A stretch of DNA of 64,000 nt, from positions 3,162,001 through 3,226,000 of the forward strand of contig NZ_CP071462.1 in assembly GCF_017352155.2 (NCBI RefSeq), in the 5' to 3' direction. This stretch comes from Haloterrigena alkaliphila. GTDB lineage: Archaea; Halobacteriota; Halobacteria; Halobacteriales; Natrialbaceae. The notes beneath the pieces were generated by a model. The model made no database searches. It saw nothing but the letters and a program-made list of their open reading frames with translations, and was not told where the DNA came from. Shown here piece by piece: positions 36,462 to 44,954 of the stretch (position 1 is the stretch's first letter; each line of letters begins with the position of its first letter). Made by a program: the position numbers and the translations under genes.

Positions 36462-37136
36462 TCAGTTCGTCGCGAGTTGCTCCTCGAGGGACTCCTCGTC
36501 GTCGACGTTCGGCAGATCCTCGACGAACCGCTTGATGATCGCCTCCTCGGCCCGGTGGAGCGTCTCGCTGCAGGTCGACTTCGCGATGTCCAGTTGCCCG
36601 GCGAGCTCCGTCAGCGAACACCGTCGCGGCGTGTCGTAGTAGCCTTCCCGCACCGCGGCGACGACGACCTCGAGTTGGCGCTCCGAGAGCAACTGGCTCT
36701 CGTGGAGGCGCTCGCGGACGTGTTCGATCCGGTACTGGAGGCCGAAGTTCTCGAGTTGTTCGGCGAGTTGGGCGAGGCGGTCCCGGGATCCGGTCACCTC
36801 GATCGTCGCCTCGCCGTCGACGATTTCGACGGGGAGTTCGATCGGCATCCCCGATTCCCGGGAGGAGAACAACAACAGCGGCGCCGTCGTCTCGAAGTGG
36901 ACGGTCACCTCGTTCTCGCTGTACTGGGCGAGCGAGAGTTCGGTGATCTGGGCGTGGTCGCGCATCTCCTCGACCACGTCCGCGACGTCGGGGCCGGTGA
37001 TCCGGACCAGCGCGAACCCGGTTTCGGATCCGGGGACGGCCGCGAGCACCCGGAAGGTGGCCGAGGGGTACGCCGTCGACAGCTGTTGAATCCAGATCTC
37101 TTCCGGCATCGTGATTGTGAGTGTCGCCTGAGCCAT
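36462..37136 (-). CDS. HTH-10 (bacterioopsin-activator-type) transcription regulator
   Basis: 224 residues from the ATG at 37136 (MAQATLTITMP); longer upstream readings cross the DUF2249 genes. The N-terminal region, about 1-140, is a ligand-sensing-like beta/alpha domain. The C-terminal HTH is LSERQLEVVVAAVREGYYDTPRRCSLTELAGQLDIAKSTCSETLHRAEEAIIKRFVEDLP, the standard HTH-10 family ending. It lacks the N-terminal cysteine cluster of NarO-type regulators. Divergent DUF2249 genes begin 136 nt away, so it may control them (inference). Confidence 0.9.
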   Translation of the reverse strand: MAQATLTITMPEEIWIQQLSTAYPSATFRVLAAVPGSETGFALVRITGPDVADVVEEMRDHAQITELSLAQYSENEVTVHFETTAPLLLFSSRESGMPIELPVEIVDGEATIEVTGSRDRLAQLAEQLENFGLQYRIEHVRERLHESQLLSERQLEVVVAAVREGYYDTPRRCSLTELAGQLDIAKSTCSETLHRAEEAIIKRFVEDLPNVDDEESLEEQLATN

Positions 37137-37271
37137 ACGAACGTGTTCCGTTCGACTGCTTATACCCGTGCCGTCGAATATATTCGCGGTCGTTCCCACC
37201 GGCTGGGAAGACGAGCGTCGTCGAACACGTTCGCCCGAACGGCCACCTCCGTTCGCCGCTATCGTTCGGGC

Positions 37272-37502
37272 ATGGCACCGGAACACTCCGCTGTCGACGC
37301 CACGCTCGACGTTCGCGAGATCGACGGCCCGCCGTTCGAGGACATCGTCGCCGCGCTCGAGGAACTCCCGGCCGACGACCGTCTGCGCCTGATCGTCCCG
37401 TTCGAACCGGTCCCCCTCTACGCGGAACTCGACGAGCGCGGATTCACCCACGAGTCCGAGCAGCGCGACGGGCTCTGGTACGTCCACATCGAACACGCCT
37501 AG
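37272..37502 (+). CDS. DUF2249 protein (first of three)
   Basis: 76 residues from the ATG at 37272. The pattern LDVREIDGPPFEDIVAALEELPADDRLRLIVPFEPVPLYAELDERGFTHESEQ matches DUF2249, a small TusA-like alpha/beta fold with a central PxPL motif. DUF2249 domains are common beside denitrification, hemerythrin and redox genes in haloarchaea; a direct role is unknown. It is the first of three plus-strand DUF2249 genes, divergent from the HTH-10 gene. Confidence 0.85.
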   Translation: MAPEHSAVDATLDVREIDGPPFEDIVAALEELPADDRLRLIVPFEPVPLYAELDERGFTHESEQRDGLWYVHIEHA

Positions 37503-37583
37503 ACGGTCCGGGCCGACGGCCGGGCTCGAGCCGAACAGGTTCGGACGAATACCCTTGCGCCCTCGCGATTCAGATCCACGTGC

Positions 37584-37817
37584 ATGACACGACTCGACGT
37601 CAGGGACATCCCGCCGGTTGATCGTCATCCGACCATCCACGACGCGTTCGACGATCTCGAGCCCGGCGAGACGCTGACCATCGTCAACGATCACGAACCG
37701 AAGCCGCTGTTCTACGAGTTCCAGGCGGAGGTCGAGACGTTCGACGCCGACAGCTACGAAGTCGAACGCGTCGCGCCCGACGAGTTCGTCGCACAGTTTC
37801 CGAAGACGGAGGCGTAG
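37584..37817 (+). CDS. DUF2249 protein (second of three)
   Basis: 77 residues. It starts MTRLDVRDIPPVDRHPTIHDAFDDLEPGETLTIVNDHEPKPLFYEFQAE, with the EPKPL variant of the family motif. The ending VERVAPDEFVAQFPKTEA differs from its neighbours. It follows the first copy by 81 nt and resembles it at fold level rather than as a recent duplicate. Confidence 0.85.
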   Translation: MTRLDVRDIPPVDRHPTIHDAFDDLEPGETLTIVNDHEPKPLFYEFQAEVETFDADSYEVERVAPDEFVAQFPKTEA

Positions 37818-37985
37818 TCGCCCCGGTACCGCGCGAATCACCCACCCACCTGCTTCCACCGCGCGCTTTTTCTGCCGACGCTGCTCCCATTTGATACCAC
37901 TCGCGTTCTACACCGTTCATCGACGCTCAACGGGGCGAACATGTACGGGGCGAAACCGAGGTATCGACGCCGCCTTTCCTCGCGT

Positions 37986-38249
37986 ATGCAATCGTACGAT
38001 ACCGTCGTCGACCGTACCGATGCCCCGGGCGATCGACCGCGGGAGTTCGTCGACGTCCACTCGCTGGGGCCGCCCGAACCGCTCGTGACGACCCTCGAGA
38101 CGCTCGCCGACCTCCCCGACAAGACGGTGCTGGTCCAGCGCAACGACCGGGTTCCGCAGTTCCTCTACCCGAAACTCGAGGATCGCGGCTACGACTACGA
38201 GACCGTCGAACGGGACGACGAGGTCGTGACCGTCATCTGGCGACCGTAA
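37986..38249 (+). CDS. DUF2249 protein (third of three)
   Basis: 87 residues from the ATG at 37986. The core FVDVHSLGPPEPLVTTLETLADLPDKTVLVQRNDRVPQFLYPKLEDRGYDYETVER has the family layout with RVPQFLYP at the motif position. The strongest match within the cluster is to the first copy. A gap of 168 nt separates it from the second copy, so it may have its own promoter. Confidence 0.82.
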   Translation: MQSYDTVVDRTDAPGDRPREFVDVHSLGPPEPLVTTLETLADLPDKTVLVQRNDRVPQFLYPKLEDRGYDYETVERDDEVVTVIWRP

Positions 38250-38253
38250 CCGA

Positions 38254-39168
38254 TCACCGGTCGCGCTCGAACGCCTCGAGGAGCAGTTCCGAGAGTCGTT
38301 CGGGCCGTTCGTGTTGCACCCAGTGACTCGTCTCCGGAAGGAGCTCGAGCCGACTGGTCTCGCAGCGCTGGTCGCTGTCGATCGCCAGCGGCGTCGTCAG
38401 CGCGGCGTCGTCCTCGCCCCAGACGATCAGCGTCGGCGCGTCGACCCGCTCGCGCGGCGGCGACGGCGGGTGGCGGCCGGCAGCCCGATACCAGTCGAGC
38501 ATGCCGGTCAGCGCGCCGTCACGTCCCCAGGCCCGGCGGTATCGCTCCAGTTCGGCGTCGGTGAACGTCCCCGGCGCGGCCGTTTCTCGAAGCGTTCGCT
38601 CGAGCAACCGATAGTCGCTCGCCCGGATGGCGAACTCGGGCACCCACGGAAGTTGAAAGTACAGCGCGTACCAACTCCGTCGAAGCTGCTCGGGGTTCGC
38701 GAGGAGGTGCTGGCGGTAGACGGTCGGATGCGGAGCGTTGACGATCGCGAGCCGATCGACCGCGCTCGGGTGCCGGAGCGCGAGGTCCCAGGCCACGAGG
38801 CCGCCCCAATCGTGGCCGACGACGCGGGCGTCGCCACCACCCTCGCTCGCGACGAGGTCGGCGACGTCCCGCGAGCACTCGTGGAGTCGGTACGAGCGGA
38901 CGTCGCCGGGCTTCTCGCTCAGGTTGTAGCCGCGCTGATCGGGGACGAGCACGCGGTAGCCGGCGTCGACGAGCGGTCCGATCTGGTGGCGCCAGCCGTA
39001 CCAGTACTCGGGAAAGCCGTGGAGCAGGACGACCAGCGGGTCCGCCTCGTCACCGGCGACGACCGCGTGCAGTCGGATCCCGTTGACGCGTCGAACGATC
39101 GATTCGGTCTCGACCGACGAGAGGTGTCTCGGGGTCGTCTCGAGGCCGGCGGCGGATCCTGCACACAT
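38254..39168 (-). CDS. Alpha/beta hydrolase, epoxide-hydrolase/dehalogenase-like
   Basis: 304 residues from the ATG at 39168 (MCAGSAAG); 39210 is an alternative. The oxyanion motif HGFPEYWYGWRHQIGPL and nucleophile motif VVGHDWGGLVAWDLAL (Asp) identify the epoxide hydrolase / haloalkane dehalogenase branch. The acid and base parts are LIVWGEDDAAL and ETSHWVQHERPERLSELL, with the catalytic His followed by Trp. The cap domain spans about 130-215. Substrate is unknown; epoxide hydrolysis is the best guess. It stands alone and its 3' end nearly abuts the last DUF2249 gene. Confidence 0.9.
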   Translation of the reverse strand: MCAGSAAGLETTPRHLSSVETESIVRRVNGIRLHAVVAGDEADPLVVLLHGFPEYWYGWRHQIGPLVDAGYRVLVPDQRGYNLSEKPGDVRSYRLHECSRDVADLVASEGGGDARVVGHDWGGLVAWDLALRHPSAVDRLAIVNAPHPTVYRQHLLANPEQLRRSWYALYFQLPWVPEFAIRASDYRLLERTLRETAAPGTFTDAELERYRRAWGRDGALTGMLDWYRAAGRHPPSPPRERVDAPTLIVWGEDDAALTTPLAIDSDQRCETSRLELLPETSHWVQHERPERLSELLLEAFERDR

Positions 39169-39379
39169 ACGCGATCCGACGAGGAAGCGAGTGATACCGG
39201 TTGGGGTCATTTCGCCTGGGCGCGAGTCCCCGCGAGCGAACGGGAGACGATGACTCGAAGCCGATCGACGTTCGCGAGTATTTCACTACTCGGGATCGAA
39301 TGAGATCGGCGGCGTCCTGATCGTCGCCGGGCTGGGGCAACCGTACGTCGTCGCGGCTATCTCGCGATCGGATCCCGGG

Positions 39380-39505
39380 TCACGTCCAGACGCGCAGGCA
39401 CTCGCTCGAGCAGAAGTGCAGGTCGACCTGCGTCGACGGTTCGTCCGCGACGTGGGTCGTCAGGGTGTACGCGACCTCGTCGGACTGGCAGTTGTCGCAG
39501 TGCAT
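39380..39505 (-). CDS. 41-residue double-CXXC zinc finger protein
   Basis: A short gene read on the minus strand from the ATG at 39505 to the stop at 39380. It begins MHCDNCQSDE with Cys3 and Cys6, and ends FCSSECLRVWT with Cys at about 32 and 36. The two cysteine pairs fit one zinc site of the treble-clef or zinc-ribbon kind common in haloarchaeal micro-proteins. A TATA-like ctatatact on the minus strand (39533-39541) lies about 28 nt upstream, predicting a leaderless transcript. Regulator or RNA-binding roles are possible; nothing decides. Confidence 0.8.
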   Translation of the reverse strand: MHCDNCQSDEVAYTLTTHVADEPSTQVDLHFCSSECLRVWT

Positions 39506-39850
39506 GTGAGACAGATTGTTAGAGACGATATTCAGTATATAGCGATTATAATCGGTTCGTTCCGGTTAGTGTCGAAATAACTCGAACCAATCCGGTATTG
39601 ACGGCGAACGCGATCACCGGTGAGTCGTGCGATCTGATCGGACACCCGCTCGATCTCGTGACGGACGGTGTGGTCGCGGGGCGTCAGTTCCGGACGCGGT
39701 CGCAGCAGAGGAGTCCCGACGAGGCGGATGCAGCGCCGGATCGTCGGTTGCGGTACATCCGTTACGGGGCGGGCGGCCGGCACCGGGCCGCTGCAACACC
39801 GGCGTTCCCGTATCGAAACCCTTACTCTCCGGAGGCCGGTGCGAACAGGT
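39506..39850. other. Intergenic region between zinc finger and gatC
   Basis: This 345-nt gap contains the minus-strand promoter of the zinc finger gene (near 39533-39541) and an AT-rich stretch to about 39600. The rest is GC-rich without a convincing gene. The gatC start is preceded by a weak purine-rich site near 39831-39838. Confidence 0.5.
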
Positions 39851-40129
39851 ATGAGCGACGACGCCGTGAGTCCCGAGGAGGTCCGCCACGTCGCGGAGCT
39901 GGCTCGCGTCGACCTCGCGGACGACGAGGTCGACCGGTTCACCGAGCAGTTCAGGGACATCCTCGAGTACTTCGAGACGCTGGACGAGGTGCCCGAAGTC
40001 GACCGCGAGGCCGACCTGACGAACGTGATGCGGCCCGACGAGGACCGCGACTCCCTCGACCGGGAGGCCGCACTCGAGAACGCGTCGGAGACCGAGGACG
40101 GCTACTTCAAGGGGCCGAACGTTTCCTGA
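39851..40129 (+). CDS. gatC: Asp-tRNA(Asn)/Glu-tRNA(Gln) amidotransferase subunit C
   Basis: 92 residues from the ATG at 39851. The family pattern VSPEEVRHVAELARVDLADDEVDRFTEQFRDILEYFETLDEV and the MRPDEDRDSLDREAALENA segment are those of GatC. It stabilises GatA in the amidotransferase that converts Asp-tRNA(Asn) or Glu-tRNA(Gln) to the amide form. The gatA gene follows after 2 nt. gatB is not in this window. Confidence 0.95.
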   Translation: MSDDAVSPEEVRHVAELARVDLADDEVDRFTEQFRDILEYFETLDEVPEVDREADLTNVMRPDEDRDSLDREAALENASETEDGYFKGPNVS

Positions 40130-40131
40130 TC

Positions 40132-41406
40132 ATGTCGGCAAACATCTTCATCACGGAGGAACGCATCGAGGGTGCGGACGACGGCCCGCTGTCGGGGACG
40201 ACCGTCGCCGTCAAGGACAACATCTCGACCGAGGGCGTCCGGACGACCTGCGGCTCGAAGATGCTCGCGGAGTACGTCCCGCCCTACGACGCGACGGTCG
40301 TCGAACGCCTGAAAGCGGCGGGCGCGACCATCGTCGGCAAGGCCAACATGGACGAGTTCGGCATGGGGACCACGACGGAAACCTCCCACTTCGGCTCGAC
40401 GGACAACCCGGCGGCACCGGGCCACGTCCCCGGCGGCTCCTCCGGGGGCTCCGCCGCTGCCGTCGCCGCCGGCGAGGCCGACCTGGCGCTGGGCTCGGAC
40501 ACCGGCGGCTCGGTCCGCTGTCCCGCCGCCTTCTGCGGCGTCGTGGGAATCAAGCCCACCTACGGACTGGTTTCGCGGTACGGGCTCGTCGCCTACGCGA
40601 ACAGCCTCGAGCAGATCGGCCCCTTCGGCGAGACCGTCGAGGACGCCGCGCAGTTGCTCGACGTCATCGCCGGCGAAGACGACAGAGACGCGACGACCCG
40701 CGAGACGCCCCTTGCGGACGATGCGAGCTACGCCGACGCCGCCACCGGCAGCGTCAACGACCTGCAGATCGGCGTCCCGACGGAACTGCTCGAGGGCGCC
40801 GACGAGGGGGTCGTCGAGACGTTCTGGGACGCCATCGGCGAACTCGAGGATCGGGGCGCCGAGTACCACGAGGTCTCCCTGCCGTCGGTCGAACACGCCG
40901 TCGAGGCCTACTACGTGATCGCGATGTCGGAGGCCTCCTCCAATCTCGCGCGGTTCGACGGGGTTCGCTACGGGCACTCGAGCGACGCCGAGGGGAACTG
41001 GAACGAGACCTTCGCCCAGACCCGCAAGGAAGGGTTCGGCGACGAGGTCAAGCGCCGGATCCTGCTGGGCACCTACGCCCTCTCGGCGGGCTACCACGAC
41101 AAGTACTACAAGAAGGCCCAGGACGCTCGCGCGTGGGTCAAGCAGGACTTCGACGAGGCGCTCTCCGAGGCCGACGTGCTCGCCAGCCCGACGATGCCGG
41201 TTCCGCCGTTCGAACTCGGCGAGAGCCTCGACGACCCGCTCCAGATGTACCTCGCGGACGCGAACACCGTCCCGATCAATCTGGCCGACCTGCCGGCCAT
41301 CTCGGTGCCCGCCGGCGAAACCGACGGACTCCCGGTCGGACTCCAGCTCGTCGGTCCCGCGTTCGGCGAGGAGCGACTGATCCGCGCCGCGAGCGCGCTC
41401 GCCTGA
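40132..41406 (+). CDS. gatA: Asp-tRNA(Asn)/Glu-tRNA(Gln) amidotransferase subunit A
   Basis: 424 residues from the ATG at 40132, 2 nt after the gatC stop. The amidase signature is complete: VAVKDNIS (catalytic Lys28), PGGSSGGSAAA at about 100-109, and GSDTGGSVRCPA with the nucleophile Ser127 and the cis-Ser. It releases ammonia from an amide donor for transfer in the complex. It is shorter than many bacterial GatA proteins of about 480-490 residues but usual for haloarchaea. Confidence 0.97.
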   Translation: MSANIFITEERIEGADDGPLSGTTVAVKDNISTEGVRTTCGSKMLAEYVPPYDATVVERLKAAGATIVGKANMDEFGMGTTTETSHFGSTDNPAAPGHVPGGSSGGSAAAVAAGEADLALGSDTGGSVRCPAAFCGVVGIKPTYGLVSRYGLVAYANSLEQIGPFGETVEDAAQLLDVIAGEDDRDATTRETPLADDASYADAATGSVNDLQIGVPTELLEGADEGVVETFWDAIGELEDRGAEYHEVSLPSVEHAVEAYYVIAMSEASSNLARFDGVRYGHSSDAEGNWNETFAQTRKEGFGDEVKRRILLGTYALSAGYHDKYYKKAQDARAWVKQDFDEALSEADVLASPTMPVPPFELGESLDDPLQMYLADANTVPINLADLPAISVPAGETDGLPVGLQLVGPAFGEERLIRAASALA

Positions 41407-41451
41407 CGCGCTCGGACCCGCAGGTCGCGGCTCACGACTCGATTCGGAAGA

Positions 41452-41466
41452 TAGGTTTTTATACTG
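41452..41466 (+). promoter_or_regulatory. TATA-box promoter before the gene at 41515
   Basis: The sequence ggtttttatactg is an archaeal TATA-like box 50-60 nt before the ATG, giving a leader of about 25 nt. Confidence 0.45.
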
Positions 41467-41514
41467 ATTTTGCGAACGGTACAGACAACGAATCGTTCGT
41501 CTGGTGACTGCTCA

Positions 41515-41928
41515 ATGAAGCTTACGCAAGATCAAGAGGTTCAATTCGACGAGTTCTCGCGGGCGTGCGACCTCGTCGAGGGGTACTTCGGGGAGACGAT
41601 CGACGACGTGGCGCTGCACGCGTCGGTGTCCCGGCGACAGCTGGTGGCCGTCCTCGCCCGGGCACAGCTCTCGGGACGCCAGTTCGCGATCGAGGGATTG
41701 ACCGAGGAGGGAGACGTCGTCTACCAGTCCAACGACGAGACGTTGCTCTGGCTCGACGGCGGGTTCTGGACCGACATGCGGGGCCGCCACCACCTCGAGC
41801 CCGACGAGGGCCGGGCCGCGCGGGAAGTCCACCGACGGCTGATCGAAGCCATCGACGGCGACGTGCCCTACTACAATCGCGAACGCGATCCGTTCGTCCT
41901 CATCGAGCGATTCGACCCCTACGAGTAG
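41515..41928 (+). CDS. Conserved protein of unknown function
   Basis: 137 residues from the ATG at 41515. The N-terminal half (FDEFSRACDLVEGYFGETIDDVALHASVSRRQLVAVLARAQLSG) could form a small helical domain with a possible HTH look. The second half is EGDVVYQSNDETLLWLDGGFWTDMRGRHHLEPDEGRAAREVHRRLI. I do not recognise the family. It has its own promoter and stands between gatA and a convergent regulator gene. Confidence 0.75.
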   Translation: MKLTQDQEVQFDEFSRACDLVEGYFGETIDDVALHASVSRRQLVAVLARAQLSGRQFAIEGLTEEGDVVYQSNDETLLWLDGGFWTDMRGRHHLEPDEGRAAREVHRRLIEAIDGDVPYYNRERDPFVLIERFDPYE

Positions 41929-42034
41929 CGTTCCTCCGAGTGATTTTCGACGCTGTTTCCGCTCGCCACAGCTCACTGACCAGTGGTGACAGTCTCCGGC
42001 AAAAACGGACCGCGCTCGAGGCGGTCGCAGCCGC

Positions 42035-42442
42035 TCACTCCTCGTAGGCGAGGTTCATGATCCACTGCGAGAAGGCGTCGCTGTTGGGATCGACCTCCTC
42101 CTCGCCGATGAACGGCGAGAGCATGTCGCCGGCCATCAGGAGCCGGAACTCGAGATCGCGGGCGGTCGGCGCGATGTAGTAGGTGTTGTGTCCGTCGTAA
42201 ACCGTCTCCTCCCGATCGACCAGTTCCTTCTCGACGAGCGACTCGACGATCCGACTGCCCTTGCGCGAGGAAACGCCCAGTTCCTTCCAGAAGTCGCTCT
42301 GGTGGATGCCGCCGGTCTCGCGGACGAGTTCGAGGCCCGCTCGCTCGTCCTCGGAGAGTTCCGCTTCGGCCGTCGGCACGCTCACGGTGACCACCTCTCC
42401 GTACTCGTCGCTAGGGGCAGGAGTGCGTCCATGTGCGTACAA
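42035..42442 (-). CDS. HTH transcriptional regulator (winged helix)
   Basis: 135 residues. A short N-terminus precedes a winged helix: LSEDERAGLELVRETGGIHQSDFWKELGVSSRKGSRIVESLVEKELVDREETVYDG, with the recognition helix near residues 57-70 and the wing at YDGHNTYYIAP. The remainder (LEFRLLMAGDMLSPFIGEEEVDPNSDAFSQW) is likely for dimerisation. It resembles MarR-type or TFIIE-alpha-like regulators used across haloarchaea. It begins 16 nt after the NRDE gene, on the same strand, so the two may be co-transcribed. Confidence 0.85.
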   Translation of the reverse strand: MYAHGRTPAPSDEYGEVVTVSVPTAEAELSEDERAGLELVRETGGIHQSDFWKELGVSSRKGSRIVESLVEKELVDREETVYDGHNTYYIAPTARDLEFRLLMAGDMLSPFIGEEEVDPNSDAFSQWIMNLAYEE

Positions 42443-42457
42443 GATGGAGCGAGGCGC

Positions 42458-43258
42458 TTAAACCTGCCCTTCGACGTCGAACTCGCCGTCTCCGGCGGCG
42501 TCCGAGATCGACGCCGCGTCATCCTCGAGCGCCACGCGCTCGTACGACGTCGTACAGGGCGGTCCCGGTGCGAACTCGTAACGCGCCCCGTCGGCCCCGA
42601 GCGCGATCAGCGACGACGAGCGCGTCCCGAATCCGTCCTGGTGGATACAGACGCCGTACTCGTGGTTCCCGAGGACGCTGCCGGCGCGCTCGAGCCAGAC
42701 GTCGACCGATTCGCCGGCCGCGACCGACAGCGCCTCGCGGACCGCGCTGGCGTTGTCGGCCTGCTGGCGACCCGCCTCCCGTCGGAACGCGGGAACGTCG
42801 ACCGTCTCGTCGACGGCGACGTTCACCACGACGTGGACTCCGGGGTCGAAGTCGACGCGCTCGAGGTCGCCGTCCCACAGGTAGCAGGACGCTTCCGACG
42901 CGTCGGCGAGCACGAGGTAGAAGCCGTCGTACTCGTCGGTGGCGACCGCGTCCGCGAGGATCGATCCGGCTTCGGCGGCGGACTCGGCCTCGAGAACGTC
43001 CGCGACGAGCAGGCCGCGCGACCGCTCCGCGGCGAGGTCGGCGTCGGTCCACTTGTTCGTGATCCCCGCGAAGACGCCGTGTTCGTTGTAGCCGATCCAC
43101 GTGCCGCCGGCTTCGGCGTCCCGCGGCGCGACGATCAGCGGCTCCTCGCGGTAGACGCCCGGCGGCCGGGAGTCCCGGCCGACCGCCTCGTCGCGGTTGG
43201 CGGCGACCGCGACCGGCGCGTCGTCGAAGACCTGCCAGGCGAGGGTCAGTGTACACAC
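42458..43258 (-). CDS. NRDE (TANGO2) family protein
   Basis: 266 residues. The N-terminus is MCTLTLAWQVFDDAPVAVAANRDEAVGRDSRPPG, giving the family's Asn-Arg-Asp-Glu motif and Cys2. The typical GGTWIGYNEHGVFAGITNKW and GNHEYGVCIHQDGFGTRSSSLIAL segments follow. The Ntn-hydrolase-like fold with N-terminal Cys hints at hydrolytic chemistry. Eukaryotic TANGO2 has been linked to heme or lipid handling, and its role here is unknown. The start is fixed by Cys2. Confidence 0.92.
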   Translation of the reverse strand: MCTLTLAWQVFDDAPVAVAANRDEAVGRDSRPPGVYREEPLIVAPRDAEAGGTWIGYNEHGVFAGITNKWTDADLAAERSRGLLVADVLEAESAAEAGSILADAVATDEYDGFYLVLADASEASCYLWDGDLERVDFDPGVHVVVNVAVDETVDVPAFRREAGRQQADNASAVREALSVAAGESVDVWLERAGSVLGNHEYGVCIHQDGFGTRSSSLIALGADGARYEFAPGPPCTTSYERVALEDDAASISDAAGDGEFDVEGQV

Positions 43259-43397
43259 GACCGCCGATAGGTGACGAAGCGACTTAACTCCGGGTTCGGC
43301 GGCAGTCTCGAGGGGACGCGTAAGCGGTCGAGAAGCGCCACAACTGGAGGGCTCGAGTCAGAACAGAGTAGGTCAGATCAGGTCAGGCCAAGTCTGA

Positions 43398-44954
43398 TCA
43401 AGTCAGACCGATCCCGTTCTCGAGCAACCGTTGCCGAACCGCCTCCCGGTCGACGGTTCCAGATGCAGTCCGAGGCAGCGCGTCGGCGACGCCGATCGTC
43501 TTCGGCCGCTTGAAGCCGGCCAGCCGGTCGTCGCAGTGGGCGAGCAACGCCTCGAGATCGATCGACTCGGTCGCAACGTCGGCGTCGATGTCGCCCCCCT
43601 CGGGGACGACCAGCGCGGCCACGCGCTCGCCCCACTCGGGATCCTCGAGGCCGACGACCGCCGCCTCCTCGACGCCCGGGTAGTTCCGCAGGGTCTCGAG
43701 CACCTCGCCGGGGTCGACGTTCTCGCCGCCGGTGACGATCCGGTCGCTCCGGCGATTGAGGATCCACAGCCGGCCGCCGTCGTCCCGGTAGCCGATATCG
43801 CCGGTGTGCAGTCCGCGCTCGCCGAACGCGGCCTCGGTCGCCACCTCCGAGAGGTAGCCCGGCGTCACCGTCGGTCCGGAGACGACGAGTTCGCCGGCCT
43901 CGCCGGTCGGGACGGGGTCACCGGACTCGTCGACGACCGTCACGTCGGTCGATACGAGGGGGCGACCGACGGTCCCCTCGTACCGGGCCGTCTCGTCGGG
44001 CATCGCGGTCGCGATCTGCGAGGCGGTCTCGGTCATCCCGTAGGTCGGGGAGACCGGCACGCCGGCCTCGCGACAGCGCTCGAGCAGTTCGGTCGTCGCG
44101 GGCGCGCCGCCCAGCAGGACGAACCGCAGCGAGTCCGGCGGCGACCAGCCGGCGTCGAGCAGCCGCTTGCACATCGTCGGGACGAGCGAGACGCCCGTAA
44201 TGTCGTACTCCTCAATCACGTGAGCGGTCGACTCCGGATCGAACGAGCGCTGAATCACGACCGTCGTTCCGTACAGCGTCGAGCGAACGACCGGCGCCAG
44301 CCCGCCCATGTGGTACATCGGGAGACAGCAGAGCCACCGGTCGTCGGGCGTCACCCCCAGTCGAAACGCCGAGGCGGTGGCGCTCGAGACGAGGTTACCG
44401 ACGGTCAGGCGAACGATTTTCGGCTCGCCCGAGGTACCCGAGGTGAACATGAGCAGGTGCGTCTGGTCGCGCTCGAGGGGGACGGGATCTACGTTCGCGC
44501 CCGCAGTCCGTTCGGGATCCGGACGGAGCGAGTCCACACCCTCGCGTCCGGGCTCGTCGACCGAGACGACGGGACAGTCCGCAACGTCCACGGCGAGCCC
44601 CTCCGTCTCGGACTCGCAGACCAGCGCGTCGAGGTCGGTCCGCCGGACCTTCGACTCGAGTTCGGCGGCCGTCTCGCGGACGTTCAGCGGGACGACCGTG
44701 ACGCCGCGGCGCATCGCGGCGAAGTAGATCTCGGCGAATGCGACGCGAGTGTCCAGCAGGACGCCGAGGCGGTCGTCGGGGCCGTAGACGACCTCCTCGA
44801 GGCGCTCGGTGACGGCATCGATCCGCGCGTCGAATTCGACGTACGTCCACGACTCGTCCGCGTCGGCGTCGATCACGGCCGTCGCGTCCGGCGTCGTCGA
44901 CGCGCGGTGGGCGAGGAGGTCGCGCGTCGGCCACTCGACCGGCCCGCGGCTCAC
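43398..44954 (-). CDS. menE: o-Succinylbenzoate-CoA ligase
   Basis: 518 residues from a GTG at 44954 that overlaps the menC stop (GTGA). An acyl-CoA synthetase (ANL) protein with [38 protein letters not shown] and [22 protein letters not shown], plus the C-terminal Lys in [13 protein letters not shown]. It activates o-succinylbenzoate to its CoA ester in menaquinone synthesis. The assignment to MenE rather than another ligase rests on its place after menA-menC. A longer upstream reading from 45185 lies in the menC gene in another frame and is not protein-like. Confidence 0.93.
   Translation of the reverse strand: MSRGPVEWPTRDLLAHRASTTPDATAVIDADADESWTYVEFDARIDAVTERLEEVVYGPDDRLGVLLDTRVAFAEIYFAAMRRGVTVVPLNVRETAAELESKVRRTDLDALVCESETEGLAVDVADCPVVSVDEPGREGVDSLRPDPERTAGANVDPVPLERDQTHLLMFTSGTSGEPKIVRLTVGNLVSSATASAFRLGVTPDDRWLCCLPMYHMGGLAPVVRSTLYGTTVVIQRSFDPESTAHVIEEYDITGVSLVPTMCKRLLDAGWSPPDSLRFVLLGGAPATTELLERCREAGVPVSPTYGMTETASQIATAMPDETARYEGTVGRPLVSTDVTVVDESGDPVPTGEAGELVVSGPTVTPGYLSEVATEAAFGERGLHTGDIGYRDDGGRLWILNRRSDRIVTGGENVDPGEVLETLRNYPGVEEAAVVGLEDPEWGERVAALVVPEGGDIDADVATESIDLEALLAHCDDRLAGFKRPKTIGVADALPRTASGTVDREAVRQRLLENGIGLT

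Noticed and set aside
43354..43400. Run of gtcag/gatca-like short repeats before the menE stop
   Set aside because: The units are short and irregular, with no fixed spacing. It could be simple local repetition or a weak terminator, and is not a CRISPR or iteron array.
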